From contig NC_091255.1 in the NCBI RefSeq assembly GCF_042477335.2, positions 27,258,501 through 27,322,500 of the forward strand: a stretch of DNA of 64,000 bases. The letters are read 5' to 3'. Of the stretch, positions 35,721 through 47,359 are shown one piece after another; position 1 is the first letter of the stretch, and each line of letters opens with the position of its first letter. The notes under the pieces are model-generated. The model saw nothing but the letters and a program-made list of their open reading frames with translations. It made no database searches and was not told where the DNA came from. Source of the DNA: Ovis canadensis (lineage: Eukaryota; Chordata; Mammalia; Artiodactyla; Bovidae). The position numbers and the translations under genes are program-made.

Positions 35721-35928
35721 GGTGGTGGTGGTTTAGCTGCTAAGTTGTGTCCAATTCTTGCAACCCCATGGACTATAGGCTTCTCTGTCCATGGGATTTC
35801 CCAGGCAAGAATATTGGAGTGGGTTGCCATTTCCTCCTCCAGGGGATCTTCCCAACCTAGGGATCAAACCCACAGCTCCTGCATAGCAGGCGGATTCTTT
35901 ACCACTGAGCCACCAGGGATTCCCAATA
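35721..35928 (-). mobile_element. Bov-tA SINE
   Basis: 'ggtggtttagctgctaag' to the reversed head 'gagccaccagggattccc'. A short duplication, actatgt, flanks it at 35714-35720 and 35930-35936. Confidence 0.88.
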
Positions 35929-36302
35929 TACTATGTACATCATACCAACTGACTACATTCTGCCACTAAGCACAAGGAACCAGGAATCCTCTAGGGGAAA
36001 GGACTCAGCCTTACTGGCGTATTCTTCTCTACAGGTCTGTGTTGATGACAAAAGATACTGTTACAGAGCTAGGCTCCCTCATAGCAATAGGCCTAATAAG
36101 ACCTTGAAGAAATAAAGACCAAGTGGCCGTGTTTAACCAGCAGAAATTAAGTGCCATTGTTAAGAGAGGTGAGATTAGAGTGGCAACCAGAGGGGCATGA
36201 CCTACAGACACCTATGGAGAGAGTTAATAGAACACTGTGTACCTAGAGGAAATGAGGGCACCAGGGTTCATTGTGTATACCTTTTATTTTTTTAAATTAA
36301 AG

Positions 36303-36515
36303 TACTCGTGGTAAAGAATCCACCTGCCAATGCAGGAAACGTAAGAGATGTGGGTTCAGTCCCTGAATGGGGAAGATCCCCTGGAGGAGGGTATGGCAAC
36401 CTACTCTAGAATTCTTGCCTGGAGAATCCCATGGACAGAGGAGCCTGGTGAGCTGTGGTCCTTAGGGTTACAGAGTCAGAGACGATTGAAGCAACTGAGC
36501 ATGCATGCATAGTTG
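36303..36515 (+). mobile_element. Bov-tA SINE nested near the L1 3' end
   Basis: 'tactcgtggtaaagaatccacc' through 'tggaggagggtatggcaacc' to 'gaagcaactgagcatgc', with tail 'atgcatgcat'. Confidence 0.88.
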
Positions 36516-36920
36516 ATTTACAACATTGTGTTAATTTCAGATGTACAGCAAAGTGATTTAGTTATATTTTTTTCAGATTATTTTCCATTATAGGCTATAT
36601 TAAGATATTAAATGTTGTTCACTGTATTATTCAATAAATGCTTGTTGCTTATCTATTTTATATAAAATGGTGTGTATCTGTTAATCTCATGCTCCTGATA
36701 TACCCCCCTTCCACTTTGGTAATCATAAACATGTTTTCTATGTCTGTGAATTTGTTTCTGTTTTGTAAGAGGATTCATTTGCATTATTTTTTTTGATATA
36801 TAATATTCATCTTTCTTGACTTCCTTCACTTAGTATGATGTTCTCCAGGTCCATCCATGCTGCTGCAAATGGCAATATTCCATTCTTTTTTATGGCTTAG
36901 TAGTATTCCGTTATAGTTAG

Positions 36921-37049
36921 TTGGAGAAGGCAATGGCACCCCACTCCAGTACGCTTGCCTGGCAAATCCCATGGACGGAGGAGCCTGGTAGGCTGCAGTC
37001 CGTGGTGTCACACAGAGTCGGCCACAACTGAAGCGACTTAGCAGCAGTA
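36921..37049 (+). mobile_element. BovA SINE fragment nested in L1
   Basis: 'ttggagaaggcaatggcacccc' to 'actgaagcgacttagcag', splitting the L1 phrase around 'agtattcc', which is duplicated on both sides. Confidence 0.88.
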
Positions 37050-37679
37050 TTCCATGTCTGTGTGTGTATATATATCACATCTTTATCCATTCATCTCAAT
37101 GGATATTTAGGTTGCTTCCATGTCTTGGCTATTGTGAATAGTGCTGCTGTGAACATTGGGGTGCATGTATCTTTCGAAGTTTTCATCTTTTCTGGATATA
37201 TGCCTAGGAGTGGGATTGCTGGATCATATGGTAGCTCTATTTTTAGTTTTTTAAGGAACCTCCATAATGTTTCTCCTAGTGGCTGCACCAATCCTGTGTA
37301 CACCTTTTAAAACTCAAGGATGAGTGAGGAGAAGTCTGAGGGAAGCTGCCCCCATAAAAAGTCACAATCTTCTGCCTGGTTTCTGGACCTCAGCCAGTGT
37401 TCAGATACAGAACCTAACAACTAAAGAAGGCTGGATTTCCAGTAAGTGCATATAATAACAAGTCCTTTGGGCCTTCCTGAATGTATAATTAGGAGAGATA
37501 TACTTGGTAGTTGGCAGAAGCCCCACCTTAGTTCCTTGGCCTGTGGGATGAGTGGTTATAGTGGGGAAGGTCAAGTGGAAGCTTCTGAAACTGCCCCCTC
37601 ACCAACCTAGCCAAGATTCTAAACTGAAAAAAAAAACCTGCCTCCCCTGGGGGATTACAGAAATTAGGGTACATTTGCA

Positions 37680-38000
37680 GAGTAGCCACAATGGCAGATA
37701 TGGAGACTGTGCAGGGGTCTGACAGCATGGGCTCCAGCTCCAAGGCTGATTGGGCTCCTGATGCCACCACGTGCCCAACCTGCCAGCACCAGAGACCGAA
37801 GCTGAGTCCCCTCTACGGCATCATCCCTCAAAGGAAACCAACCAGCCAGGTGATGGCAAATTGACTTCTTCCAACCTAGAAGTCATAGTAGCTTATCTTG
37901 ACTGGAATAGGTACACATCCTGGGTATGGGTTTGCTTTTCCTACCCTCTGGTTGGTTGGTTGGTTTCTTTGTTTTTAGCCCACATCACTGTTTAAGGGTC
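37680..38000 (+). pseudogene. retroviral pol remnant (integrase region)
   Basis: Around 37768-37800 a frame carries a zinc-binding-like C-P-T-C pair. About 60 nt later comes a W-Q-x-D motif, and after a frame change near 37915 a G-Y-G-F-A-F motif; these are typical of the start of a retroviral integrase core. At least one frameshift and an in-frame stop separate these pieces, so the gene is dead. The family is probably an ERVL-like or class I element; I cannot decide between them. Confidence 0.55.
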
Positions 38001-38632
38001 TACAGAATATTTGACCCACTGACACAAGATCCTAGGTAACATAGTACTGGACCAAAGAAACCTCCTTGCAATAAAAGAGGTGTGTACAGCAGCAGATTCC
38101 TGATCATATACCTATTGGTCCTGTGACATACCACATCACCCAGAAACTGCCGCTCTAAAAAGAGTAATGGAATGTCTATTTGAAGACACCCCTGAGGCCC
38201 AGATTAGAGATGATACCCTGAGAGGAGGGGGCACCATCCTCTAGGACAAATAATGTGCCCTCGTCAAAGATCACTATGTACTGCTATGCCCTCAGTAGGT
38301 AGGGTTCACAGATCTGAGAGCTGAGGGGTAGAAGGAGAGGCCTTGCTTCACATCAACCCCAGTGATCCATTTGGGGAGTCTCTGTTTCCCATCCTCACAA
38401 CTCTGACTAGAGATCCTTGTTTCGAAAGGGGGAACTCTTCCACCAGGGGACAAACCAATAGTCCTATTAAGCTTCAAGCTATGACTGCCTTCCAGTCACT
38501 TTGGGGTGCTTGCACTAAGACACTAGCAGAGAAGAAAAGAAGTCACCGTCTTGGTAGAGATAAGTGACCCTGATCATCAGGAAGTTGTAGAGATGCTATT
38601 AAGTAACAGGGGGCAGAATAGAAGATGTCTAG
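38001..38632 (+). pseudogene. degenerate retroviral internal sequence downstream of pol
   Basis: Continues the decayed coding-like sequence after the integrase remnant with many stops. No env hallmark can be named. It is assigned to the retrovirus by position between LTR-like ends. Confidence 0.4.
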
Positions 38633-38858
38633 AGATTTCCCTGGTGGTCCAGGGTTAAGAATCTGCCTTGCAAATGCAGGTGACCTGGGTTCCATTCCTG
38701 GTCAGGGAACCAAGATCCCACATGTTATGGAGCAGCTAAACCCGCCCACCACAACTACTCAGCCTGCAAGTCACAACTAGAGAGTCTGTGCACTGCAACA
38801 AAAAAATCTCACATGGTGCAATGAAGCCGAAATAAATAAATAGATATTTAAAAAAAGA
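38633..38858 (+). mobile_element. CHR-type SINE inside the retroviral remnant
   Basis: 'agatttccctggtggtccagg' head, 'cactgcaacaaaaaaatc' body and a taaa-rich tail. Host sequence atgtct appears on both sides. Confidence 0.88.
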
Positions 38859-39249
38859 ATATGTCTGGCAATCTATAAGGACATCTCTTGGTACTCCCTT
38901 GTTCAATTATGATGGTAAATGGACAACTATAGCAGCCACATCTGAAAATGATGTGGTGACTAGAGGCTCAGATCCTCTCAGGGATGTGTGTTTGGGTCAT
39001 TGTACCACGGAAGCCACCGAGAGTAGCACAGACGCTACCCTAGGGTCAGGGAACTCTAGAAAGGCAAGGAAATGGAGATGACCAGTGACAGTGGTGAGGG
39101 CTATAACTTATCCTACTAACTATACTCTTGTTAACTTCCCATTGGAAAAGAGACCAACCAAAAGCTATACAAAATAGTCTCAGAGTTTATATGAAGAAAG
39201 TGCATTTGAACAGTAGAAGGCTTTGACAATAGGGAACACCACTGTGCTT

Positions 39250-39690
39250 CAAGACTGAAGCCCTCATTTTGCACCGCCACCCCTCCTGCTGGGAGGATTA
39301 GTAGCTGGCTGATGCCTGTGTGAGACCCTATCGAGAAATTACCATCAGTTGAAAAGAACTGCCTTGTCCAAGGTCATATCCACTTCCCATGAAAACCCAC
39401 TTTCAACCTCGGGGAACCCCCACTTCTGCAAGCAGCTAAAGGCCTGGCCCTCAAGGACTTTGCCTCAAGGTGGGACTACTCTCTTGGGCCTTCTCAACCG
39501 CGAAGCTCCTTGTGGGATTGGCCAAATCCTTTGTTGCAATTATGTCCTAGTTTAACTTCCCCTTCTGGCCAATCCTACTTTCTTGTTCCCAAAATGGATA
39601 AATCCTGAAGGCACTTCACAATGAACTTCCTGTCTGCAAATCTCCATCTCAAAGTCAGTTTCTACCTGAGATATCCAAGTTCAAATGACA
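39250..39690 (+). mobile_element. putative 3' LTR of the old endogenous retrovirus
   Basis: Has features of a decayed LTR, with a C-rich segment and then 'ctggccaatcctactttc' and 'ctgcaaatctccatctcaaag', resembling the end of the 33300-33722 segment. Boundaries are approximate. Confidence 0.45.
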
Positions 39691-39756
39691 ACACTACTCA
39701 CTAACTACCTGACTGGCAAGTTAATTCATCACTCTAAGCCTCACTTTCCACACCTA

Positions 39757-40013
39757 TCAGTTCAGTTCAGTCGCTCAGCCCTGTCTGACTCTTTGCGACC
39801 CCACGGACTGCAGTACGCCAGGCTTCCTAGTCCATCACCAACTCCCAGAGATTACTCAAACTCATGTCCATTGAATCATTAATGTCATCCAACCATCTCA
39901 TCCTCTGTTGTCCCCTTCTCCTCCTGCCTTCAATCTTTCCCAGCATCAGGGTCTTTTTTAGTGAGTTAGTTCTTCGCATCAGGTGGCCAAAGTATTAGAG
40001 TTTCAGCTTCAGC
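39757..40013 (-). mobile_element. BovB 3' fragment
   Basis: 'gttcagttcagtcgctcagc' to 'agagtttcagcttcagca', reverse orientation, inserted in what looks like a MIR (39690-39755). Confidence 0.88.
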
Positions 40014-40044
40014 AACATTTATTAATGGGATGATAATAAAAGTA

Positions 40045-40285
40045 CCTGCTTGGTGGTGTTAGTGGTAAAGAACCACCCCTCCAACCCCCCCCCCCCCCCG
40101 CATCTGCCAATGCGGGAGATTCAAGAGATGTGGGTTTGATCCCTGGGTCAGGAAGATCCCCTGGAGTAGGAAATGGCATCCAACTCCAGTATTCTTGCCT
40201 GGGAAATTCTGTAGACAGAGGAGCCTGGCAGGTTACAGTCCATGGGGTCACAAGAAGTTGGACACAACTTAGCACATACACAGTG
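40045..40285 (+). mobile_element. Bov-tA SINE carrying a poly-C expansion
   Basis: Head 'gcttggtggtgttagtgg', then an unusual 'accacccctccaa' plus a 15-base C run (40085-40099) before 'gcatctgccaatgcgggag'. The rest of the SINE is normal to 'gttggacacaacttagc'. Confidence 0.9.
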
Positions 40286-40998
40286 TTTCATAGGCTGTCG
40301 TGAGAGTTAAATGAAATAATACTAATAAAGGGCTTGGCACGGTGCCTGGCATCCAGTAGGTATTTCCCAGTTGGTTAAAAGAACACCCAAAAAGCTGGAA
40401 TAAAAAAGATCCAGTTTGACTCCGAAAAGTAAAAAGAAAGTAGTACTGGAAAGAGAGGAAGCAATGAGAGGGGAGTTTACATGTGTGTTAGCAGAGGTTC
40501 GGGGAGCATTTTGGTGGAGAAAAATACAGCACACACTGCCAGTTGCCTGGCCATCATTCTTTCCTTTTCCCCTCAGTTATGTTCTTAGGAACATGAGGAA
40601 TATGTGTCCACTTTAAAAATAAACAAAAATCCTTGCCTTCCCAGACTCTGTTTCTACAAAAGATGGCCAACTGACCCAGTACTCCCAATGAGATATAAAT
40701 AGGACTCTAAGAGGTAGAGTTTCCAAAAAATTTTTGGAATTATTTTCCTGAAACAAGAAGATACACTCAGCTGGCATGCATGAAGCCTTTTCATTCTTCT
40801 TCTTTCTACACAGATTCAAAGTAGGTATTCAAATACCTACTTGGAGTGAAGTAGCCATTTTGCTAAAGACTAAAGGAAAATGGGGTCCCTGACAATTCCT
40901 CAAGCAGTGATATTGGCCCTGAACTGCCTACTCCTGAAGTTCTGGTAAAACAAGGAAAACGAAAACTTCATTTAGTTATACTGGTGTGTACAGGTGTC

Positions 40999-41207
40999 GT
41001 TAGTTAAGTCACTCAGTCGTGTCTGACTCTTTGTGACCCCATGGACTGTAGCCCACCAGGCTCCTCCGTCCATGGGATTCTCCAGGCAAGACTACTGGAG
41101 TGGGTTGCCATTTCCTTCTCCAGGGGATCTTCCCAACCCAGGGATCAAACCCAGATCTCCCGCATTGCAGGCAAACGCTTTAACCTCTGCACCACCAGGG
41201 AAGCCCC
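40999..41207 (-). mobile_element. Bov-tA SINE with perfect target-site duplication
   Basis: 'gttagttaagtcactcagtcgtg' to reversed head 'caccaccagggaagcccc'. Flanked by acaggtgtc at 40990-40998 and 41208-41216. Confidence 0.95.
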
Positions 41208-41649
41208 ACAGGTGTCATTACCTGTAGCTGAATGCCACCCCAGTTGACACCAGTGGGTATTAAGAAAAGAGAGAGGACATTAGCAGCTGCTGTTTAGAGA
41301 TCTAGGGGAACAGAGCGGTGACTCCCTCAAGTGTTACCATGAGTTATAAATTGAAGAATGCATCTTTCATTTTTGGTTGCTGCATTCTTTTTCTGAATGC
41401 AATACCACCCCTAAAGCTGGGCCACATGAAGCCTAGGATTTATTTATTTATCGATCAATAAATATGCCATCAGAGTAGCAGGAGTATCGTTAGAGCTATT
41501 AATAGGAACAGCAGGGCTGGGGAAGAGCATGCAGAGGGAAACAAGAAATAGAAATTGACTCTATTATGACTTCATTCTTTATATCTGGGCCTGAACTAAT
41601 ATTTTTTTTCTGTCTACCTTTGAAAACTCGTCTGAGCCAGACAAAGACA

Positions 41650-42160
41650 AATACTGTAGGGTATCACTTACATGTGGAATCTAAAAAATAGTCAAACTCA
41701 TAGAAACAGAGAGGAAAATGATGGTTGCCAATGGCTGGCGAGTGGGGGAAGTGGGAAGATGGTGGTTGAAGGGTACAAATCTTCAGTTACAAGATGAATA
41801 CGTCCTACGGATATCATGGACAGCATGGTGACGTCAATAATACTGTATTATGGGACTTCCTTTGTGGTCCAGTGGCTATGACTCTGTTCCCAATGCAGGG
41901 GACCAGACCCTTACAGCCAAATGAAAATTAAAAATAATAATACTGTAGTGTATGTTTGAAATTGCTAAGACACTAGATCTTAAACATTCTTACAAAAAAA
42001 AAACAAAACCCCAAACCAACCAAACAAAAAACAGCTGAGGTAATGGATGAGTTAGTTAACTTGATTGTGGTAATCATTTCACAGTGTATACATATCTCAA
42101 ATCATCCCATTGTATACTATAAGTATGTTGCCTCTTGTCAGCTATACCTCAATAAAGCTG
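41650..42160 (+). mobile_element. L1 3' UTR with nested CHR-type SINE
   Basis: 'gtatcacttacatgtggaatc', 'aagtgggaagatggtgg', 'aataatactgta' and 'tatacctcaataaagctgg' are typical of the L1 3' end. Confidence 0.78.
41848..41935 (+). mobile_element. short CHR-type SINE with perfect target-site duplication
   Basis: Only about 88 bp: head 'ttatgggacttcctttgtgg', 'caatgcaggggaccag', then an A-rich tail; the middle is missing. aataatactgta flanks it exactly at 41836-41847 and 41936-41947. Confidence 0.93.
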
Positions 42161-42438
42161 GAGGGGGTGGAGGAAGCTGGCCTTATCCCCTCGTGGCTGA
42201 ACTTTGCCTGGCCACCCCAGGCCTCACTCCCTGAAGCTTTAAAGCACTCGTCATCCTATCTTCATCTCAGGTTGTGCTAGGCTTCTGGCTCCTAGCAATA
42301 CCAAACCACAGGAGAACCATAATAAATTTGCTCTGAATGATTAATCAAAGGGGAGCAGCTGGAAACAATTAATTACTGGCTAATTGTTATCAATTGTCTA
42401 GGTAACAAAAGCTAATATGAATACTCATCCTATAGAGT

Positions 42439-42479
42439 GTTCTCATCTAGTTATTTAAAGGTTCTCATCTAGTTATTTA
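42439..42479. repeat. tandem duplication, 22-bp period
   Basis: gttctcatctagttattta occurs at 42439-42457 and 42461-42479, separated by aag. Confidence 0.9.
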
Positions 42480-42759
42480 TCTAGTTATAAACAACTGAGA
42501 AAGAAATGTTTTTCCTTCAGTCTTCGGTGCTATAGTTGTCTCCCAAACTTTAATTTCAGAGAATTCTGAAATTAAATTCACTTTCACTATCTTTCACTTC
42601 TTCATTCATTCATGTCTGTCTATGGCAGCTAAGTGTTAGATAGGCCTTGTGATAGACGACTCAAGTCTTGCCCTGTAGAAGTGCAGTTACAAGAAAAAGA
42701 CAGCTCTCTAAATTATCCTGCCGTTCTATTATCATAATAGAAGCTTCCTTTCAAGAAGT

Positions 42760-43005
42760 GCTTACAATGTGTCAGGTATTCTGCGCTTCTATGCAATATA
42801 AGGCACTTATGTACAGTATCATTTAAAAATTGTGTACAGCCTGTGAGGTGGCTGTTCCTAGCTCCTTTTTGCAGGTAAGGAAACAGAAGCTCAAAAGGGT
42901 GTAGGAATGTATTCAGGGCATTCAGCTAGTGCGTGGTGAATCTGGCAGTTAAATCCAGCCCCGTCTGACTGAGATGCAGGTCCATTCTGTTAACCATTGT
43001 ACTGT
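42760..43005 (+). repeat. MIR SINE
   Basis: 'tacaatgtgtcaggtattctg', 'ttttgcaggtaaggaaacagaagc' and 'cattcagctagtgcgtgg' fit MIR over most of its length. Confidence 0.8.
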
Positions 43006-43334
43006 TCACAGAAGACTTGTTGAAACACTCATCTCTCCATACATTCCATGTCCAGAGGAGTGTGAGAAATGCTATGCACTGTGGCTCCACCTTCTCAATT
43101 CACAGCGTCATTCTGCTTTATGACATAATAGTTTAGGTCAGTGGTACTCAAACTTTTCTGAAGACATATTCCTATCACTAAAACGATTTAACACTCATGC
43201 CCAGTATAGGTTTATTTACTTAAACATTCTACATATATTCTAAACTGTTCATTTCATTTAATAATGTGTTACTTTTTGTTTTCACTAGCATGTCAGATAT
43301 TAGCAATATTATTAAAGATAGTTAATATATTATA

Positions 43335-43530
43335 GGGCTTCCCAGGTGGTGCTAGTGGTAAAGAACCCTTCTGCCAATGCAGGAGACATAAGAGATGTGG
43401 GTTTAATCCCAGGGTTGGGAAGATCCCCCGGAGGAGGGCATGACAACCCACTCCAGTATTCTTGCCTGGAGAATCCCCATGGACAGAGGAGCCTAGTGAG
43501 CTACAGTCCATAGGGTCACAAAGAGTATAT
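43335..43530 (+). mobile_element. Bov-tA SINE
   Basis: 'agggcttcccaggtggtgctagtgg' through 'ggaggagggcatgacaaccc' to 'catagggtcacaaagag'; inserted in AT-rich DNA so its flanking repeat is ambiguous. Confidence 0.9.
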
Positions 43531-43690
43531 ATTATGTACAAATATATTATAAAGCTATAAAATATTATTAATAATGTTTATAATAATATTTTTACTGAGA
43601 GCATTATGATTGGGCTTTATCATGATTTTCAGCATCATGATTTATTGATCTTTTGAAAGTTCTGGTTCTAAATATCAGTTTATTTTGTTA

Positions 43691-43987
43691 CTTCCTTTTT
43701 TTAAAGATGCGTTTTTTATTTATGTATGGCTGCGCTGGGTCTCCATTGCTGCGTGTGTGCTGTGCGTTGCGGTAAGGAGGGGCCACTCTATAGTTGCGGT
43801 GCTTGGGCTACTTGTTGCAGTGGCTTCTCTTGTGGCAGAGCGTGGGCTCTAGGTACTCGGGCTCAGTAGTTGTGGTGCACGGGTTTAGTTGCTCCACTGC
43901 GTATGGGAACTTCCCAGACCAGGGATCCAAGCCATGTCTCCTGCATTGGCAGGCGGATTCTTAACCACTGGACCACCACGGAAGCCC
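43691..43987 (-). mobile_element. CHR-type SINE, full length, with target-site duplication
   Basis: 'atgtatggctgcgctgggtc' to 'ctggaccaccacggaagccc'. attttgtta flanks it at 43682-43690 and 43988-43996. Confidence 0.94.
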
Positions 43988-44329
43988 ATTTTGTTAGTTC
44001 TGTAACGGCTACCGTAACTGAAAGGTTTCCTCTAATGATATTAGTTTTTCAGCCTCAGTCACTAACTCTGCAAGGATGCTGCTGCTCTTGCAACACATTC
44101 AGTATATTTCCATTTTCCCTGAGTCCAATCAGTTGTGCGTCTAAACTAATAAATGGATTCAAAATCTACTGAAACATTTCTTTCTTACCTTTAATGGGTG
44201 AAATTGTTTTACTTTCAAATTTTAAAGTGTGCATCTCTGAGAATTTTTATGTGTGCACACAAGTTTTTTTCAGGAAAAAGCCATGTAACTATGAAATAAA
44301 GAACTATTTTCAAAATGTTCTCTCCAAGG

Positions 44330-44515
44330 ACTTCCCTGATGGTCTAGTGGCTAAGAATCCAGGCTCCCTATGCAGGGGGCCCAGTTTTGATTCCCGGTCA
44401 GGGAACTAGCTCCTGCATCCTGCAACTAAGAGTTCTATGCTACAACTAAAGATCCTGCATGCCACAACTAAGACCTGGAGCAGACAAATAAATAAATACA
44501 AATAAGTATTTTTTT
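44330..44515 (+). mobile_element. CHR-type SINE
   Basis: 'ggacttccctgatggtctagtgg' through 'gcaactaagagttctatgc' to an aataaata-rich tail. Confidence 0.88.
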
Positions 44516-45188
44516 AATGCCCTTTCCATAGCATGTTTCATTAGGAACAGAGTTAGTGACTCTCTTCATCATTGTCAGATAACACCTTTATCTTGTGTGT
44601 GTGTGTCTGTTTTTTTAAAAAAATATTTAGAGTATTACTGACAGCGTCTCTCCTTCACAAGAAACCTCCTTATAGCCCTAAGGTACAAAAGATGATTGTT
44701 ACGCAAGTACAAAGACGTACCTTGTCTTGGATCCCAGAAAAGAGTATATTCTTTATCATCTGTGGAAGTCTAAGATAAGGGTTTATCTTCGTCCTGTGGA
44801 ATTCCAAATGTGGGGAATAATTTCATATTGGTCAGGTTCTTGGTTGCACACATTCAGAGGCCACCTGCAGTTTACCTGAAGAGAAACAGAGAGTCCTGAA
44901 AGGATATTGATGGGTCACAGAACGGATGGGGAAGCAGGGTGATGGGCCCCAGGAAACAGGCAGGAACCAGTGGGGGTGAGTCAGCAGGAAGCCCAGCCAA
45001 AGACAAGACACAGGAACATTACTCACGGCCACAGGCACCGCTGTGAGTGCTCTCCAAGGGCTCCCGGGTCTGTGCGTCATCACCCCTCCGTAGCATCACT
45101 CCCGGCTGGAACATCCCGTTGGCTGAGCCAGAAAGCAGAATAGGGACTTCTGGCCTCTTTGAGCTTCTGCTGCAGGCAGGGGCCCTCC

Positions 45189-45224
45189 CTTCAAGACCTT
45201 CAAGACCTTCCAGACCTTCCAAGG
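45189..45224. repeat. imperfect 9-bp tandem repeat, 4 units
   Basis: cttcaagac twice, then cttccagac and cttccaagg. Confidence 0.85.
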
Positions 45225-45424
45225 GTGGAATTCCAACTAAATAGAAATGAGATTTAGGTGCTGCATAGGCAGAAGAAAAAAATCACAATTTGGAAATATC
45301 CAAGAAAGAACTATTTTCGATCTTCTCATTTTAATTCAGAGACATGGTAGGTTTTTAAAGGACATATTTGAGATCCAGACTATTCAATTTGTCATACGCA
45401 ATACTTTGGAGGGCAGAATGGGAG

Positions 45425-45605
45425 ACTGGATTAAGTGTGCGGCTTGAGCCTGTGTTTGAAGGCCAGGTTGGCTATTTCCGAGCTGTATGGCCCTGGGCAA
45501 GAAAATCAGCCTCTCTGAGCCTATTCTTATTTATAAGATTGGGTCACTGTAGTACCTGCCTCACAGCGTTGGACTTTGAGGTTTTTGTGAGATAATGTTT
45601 GTGAA
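45425..45605 (+). repeat. MIR SINE
   Basis: 'gctatttccgagctgtatggccctgggcaag' and 'gagcctattcttatttataag', then 'gtgagataatg'. Confidence 0.78.
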
Positions 45606-45607
45606 GA

Positions 45608-45802
45608 TTTTACCAGTGACTAAGACTCCACACTCCCAACGCAGGGAGCCTGGGTTCGATTTCTGGTCAGGGAACTAGATCCCACATGCTGAAGCTAAGG
45701 ATCCCACATGCCAAAGATCAAAGATACAGCATGCTGCAACTAAGACCCAGCGCAACCAAATAAGTAAATTAAATAAATAAATATTTAAAAAAAAAAAAGA
45801 TT
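45608..45802 (+). mobile_element. CHR-type SINE, head truncated
   Basis: 'accagtgactaagactccac', 'gggttcgatttctggtc', tail 'aaataaataaatatttaaaa'. Adjoins the MIR directly. Confidence 0.82.
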
Positions 45803-46569
45803 GGGCACTGTTAACTCTTACAAAGATGAATGAAAGTTTAAATAAAATGCTCCATTGAACATTAAATTCATCAGGATGCTAAGAAGAAACAGGCCTGGCT
45901 CTATTCCATCACCCTGAAACCAGGGAGCACTATTTCTTTTGACACCTTGAAGTGTGCTTCTTTTTAAAAAAGTGTTTTTTTAGGTTGGGCTCCTCCGAAC
46001 CAGAGCCTGAGGTGAGAAACTGTGTGCACATGATTTATTAAGGAAGGCTCCCAGGAGAAATCAGTAAAGGAGTGGGCGAAAGGCAGAAAGGAAGAGACCA
46101 GTGAGGCTGCCATCTGGCCTGGCAATGCCAGGGATTCTAGAATGCAAGTCACACCTGTGCAAGGCCCTTGCACTCTGCACCTGTGGTCATCAATTAAGGA
46201 CCACCTTAGGAGGATGAGAACTGCTAGGAACTTCCGAAACCCTGCCCTGGAGGAAAGAGGGGCTTCTGAAGCCTCAGATTAGGTTCCCAAAGAAGAGTCA
46301 CAGGTGAGGCCATTGTAAACAAAAGCACACTTGAAGCTGGGGAGAAATGACCCAAATGGTAAAAAATATATGTATATGTCTGGGAGGATTTGGGCAGAGA
46401 CTCCGCATCCTGCCCTCTCTAATGATTCGCTTATTGAGACCCTGAGCCTGGGGGATCCTCAAAAGGCACTACGGTGAAGAGAATCAACAGCCCAGCAACA
46501 CAAACCATGAAGGAACATTTTAAGAGGCATTTGATAGTCTTGGAGGACCATAAAGAATTAAGATGTATC

Positions 46570-46840
46570 TGCTACTACTAAGTCACTTCAGTCGTGTCCA
46601 ACTCTGTGTGACCCCATAGACAGCAGCCCACTAGGCTCCTCCGTCCCTGGGCTTCTCCAGGCAAGAACACTGGAGTGGGTTGCCATTTCCTTCTCCAACA
46701 CATGAAAGTGAAAATTGAAAGTGCAGTCGCTCAGTCGTGCCCAACTCTTTGCAATCCCATGCAGCCTACCAGGCTCCTCCATCCATGGGATTTTCCAGGC
46801 AAGAGTACTGGAGTGGGGTGCCATTGCCTTCTCCAAAGTC
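46570..46840 (-). mobile_element. BovA2-type dimeric SINE
   Basis: Two reverse units ('actaagtcacttcagtcgtg' and 'gtcgctcagtcgtgcccaac') with linker 'catgaaagtgaaaattgaaag', ending 'gccattgccttctcc'. Confidence 0.9.
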
Positions 46841-46844
46841 CTAA

Positions 46845-47275
46845 ATTGCAAATTACTATGTATATAGGAGATAAACGGCAAGGTCTTCCTGGGTAGCACA
46901 GGGAACTGTATCCCATATCTTGTAATAAATTACAATGGAAAAGAATCTGAAAAGAATATATGCATAAAACTGAATCACTCTGCTGTATACCAAAAACTAA
47001 CACAAGATTGTAAATCAGCTATGCTACGTGTGCCTGCTAAGTTGCTTCAGTCGTGTCTGACTCTTTGTGATGCTATGGACTATAGCGCACCAGGCTCCTC
47101 TGTCCATGAGATTCTCCAGGCAAGAATACTGGAGTGGGTTGCCGTGCCCTTCTCCAGGGGATCTTCCTGACCCAGGGATTGAACCCAAGTCTCCTGCTGC
47201 TCCTGCACTGCAGGCAGATTCTTTACCGCTGAGCCACTGGGGAAGCCGAAATCAGCTATACTTCAATTGAAAACA
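46845..47275 (+). mobile_element. L1 3' UTR interrupted by a Bov-tA SINE
   Basis: 'ctgggtagcacagggaactg', 'ctgtataccaaaaactaacac' before and 'aaatcagctatacttcaattg' after the SINE are the L1 3' end. Confidence 0.88.
47023..47248 (-). mobile_element. Bov-tA SINE nested in L1, perfect target-site duplication
   Basis: 'gtgcctgctaagttgcttcag' to 'gagccactggggaagcc'. Host sequence aaatcagctat is duplicated at 47012-47022 and 47249-47259. Confidence 0.95.
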
Positions 47276-47359
47276 GAAAAAAAGAATTAAGGTGACTTCC
47301 CACTTCTGACCTTCTGTGATTACTTTTTGTTAACCCTTTCCTGTTGGGAAGCACCAGCA

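Larger units (their letters stand above)
36287..37294 (-). mobile_element. L1 (end of ORF2 and 3' UTR) inserted in the retroviral remnant
   Basis: The minus strand at 37303-37091 encodes the C-terminal part of L1 ORF2 (70 residues, including '[18 protein letters not shown]'). The 3' UTR follows towards 36540 with a terminal A-run (read as T's at 36285). It is 5'-truncated and flanked by a 15-bp duplication with one mismatch (36272-36286 and 37295-37309, tgtgtaYacctttta). Two ruminant SINEs have inserted into it. Confidence 0.9.
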
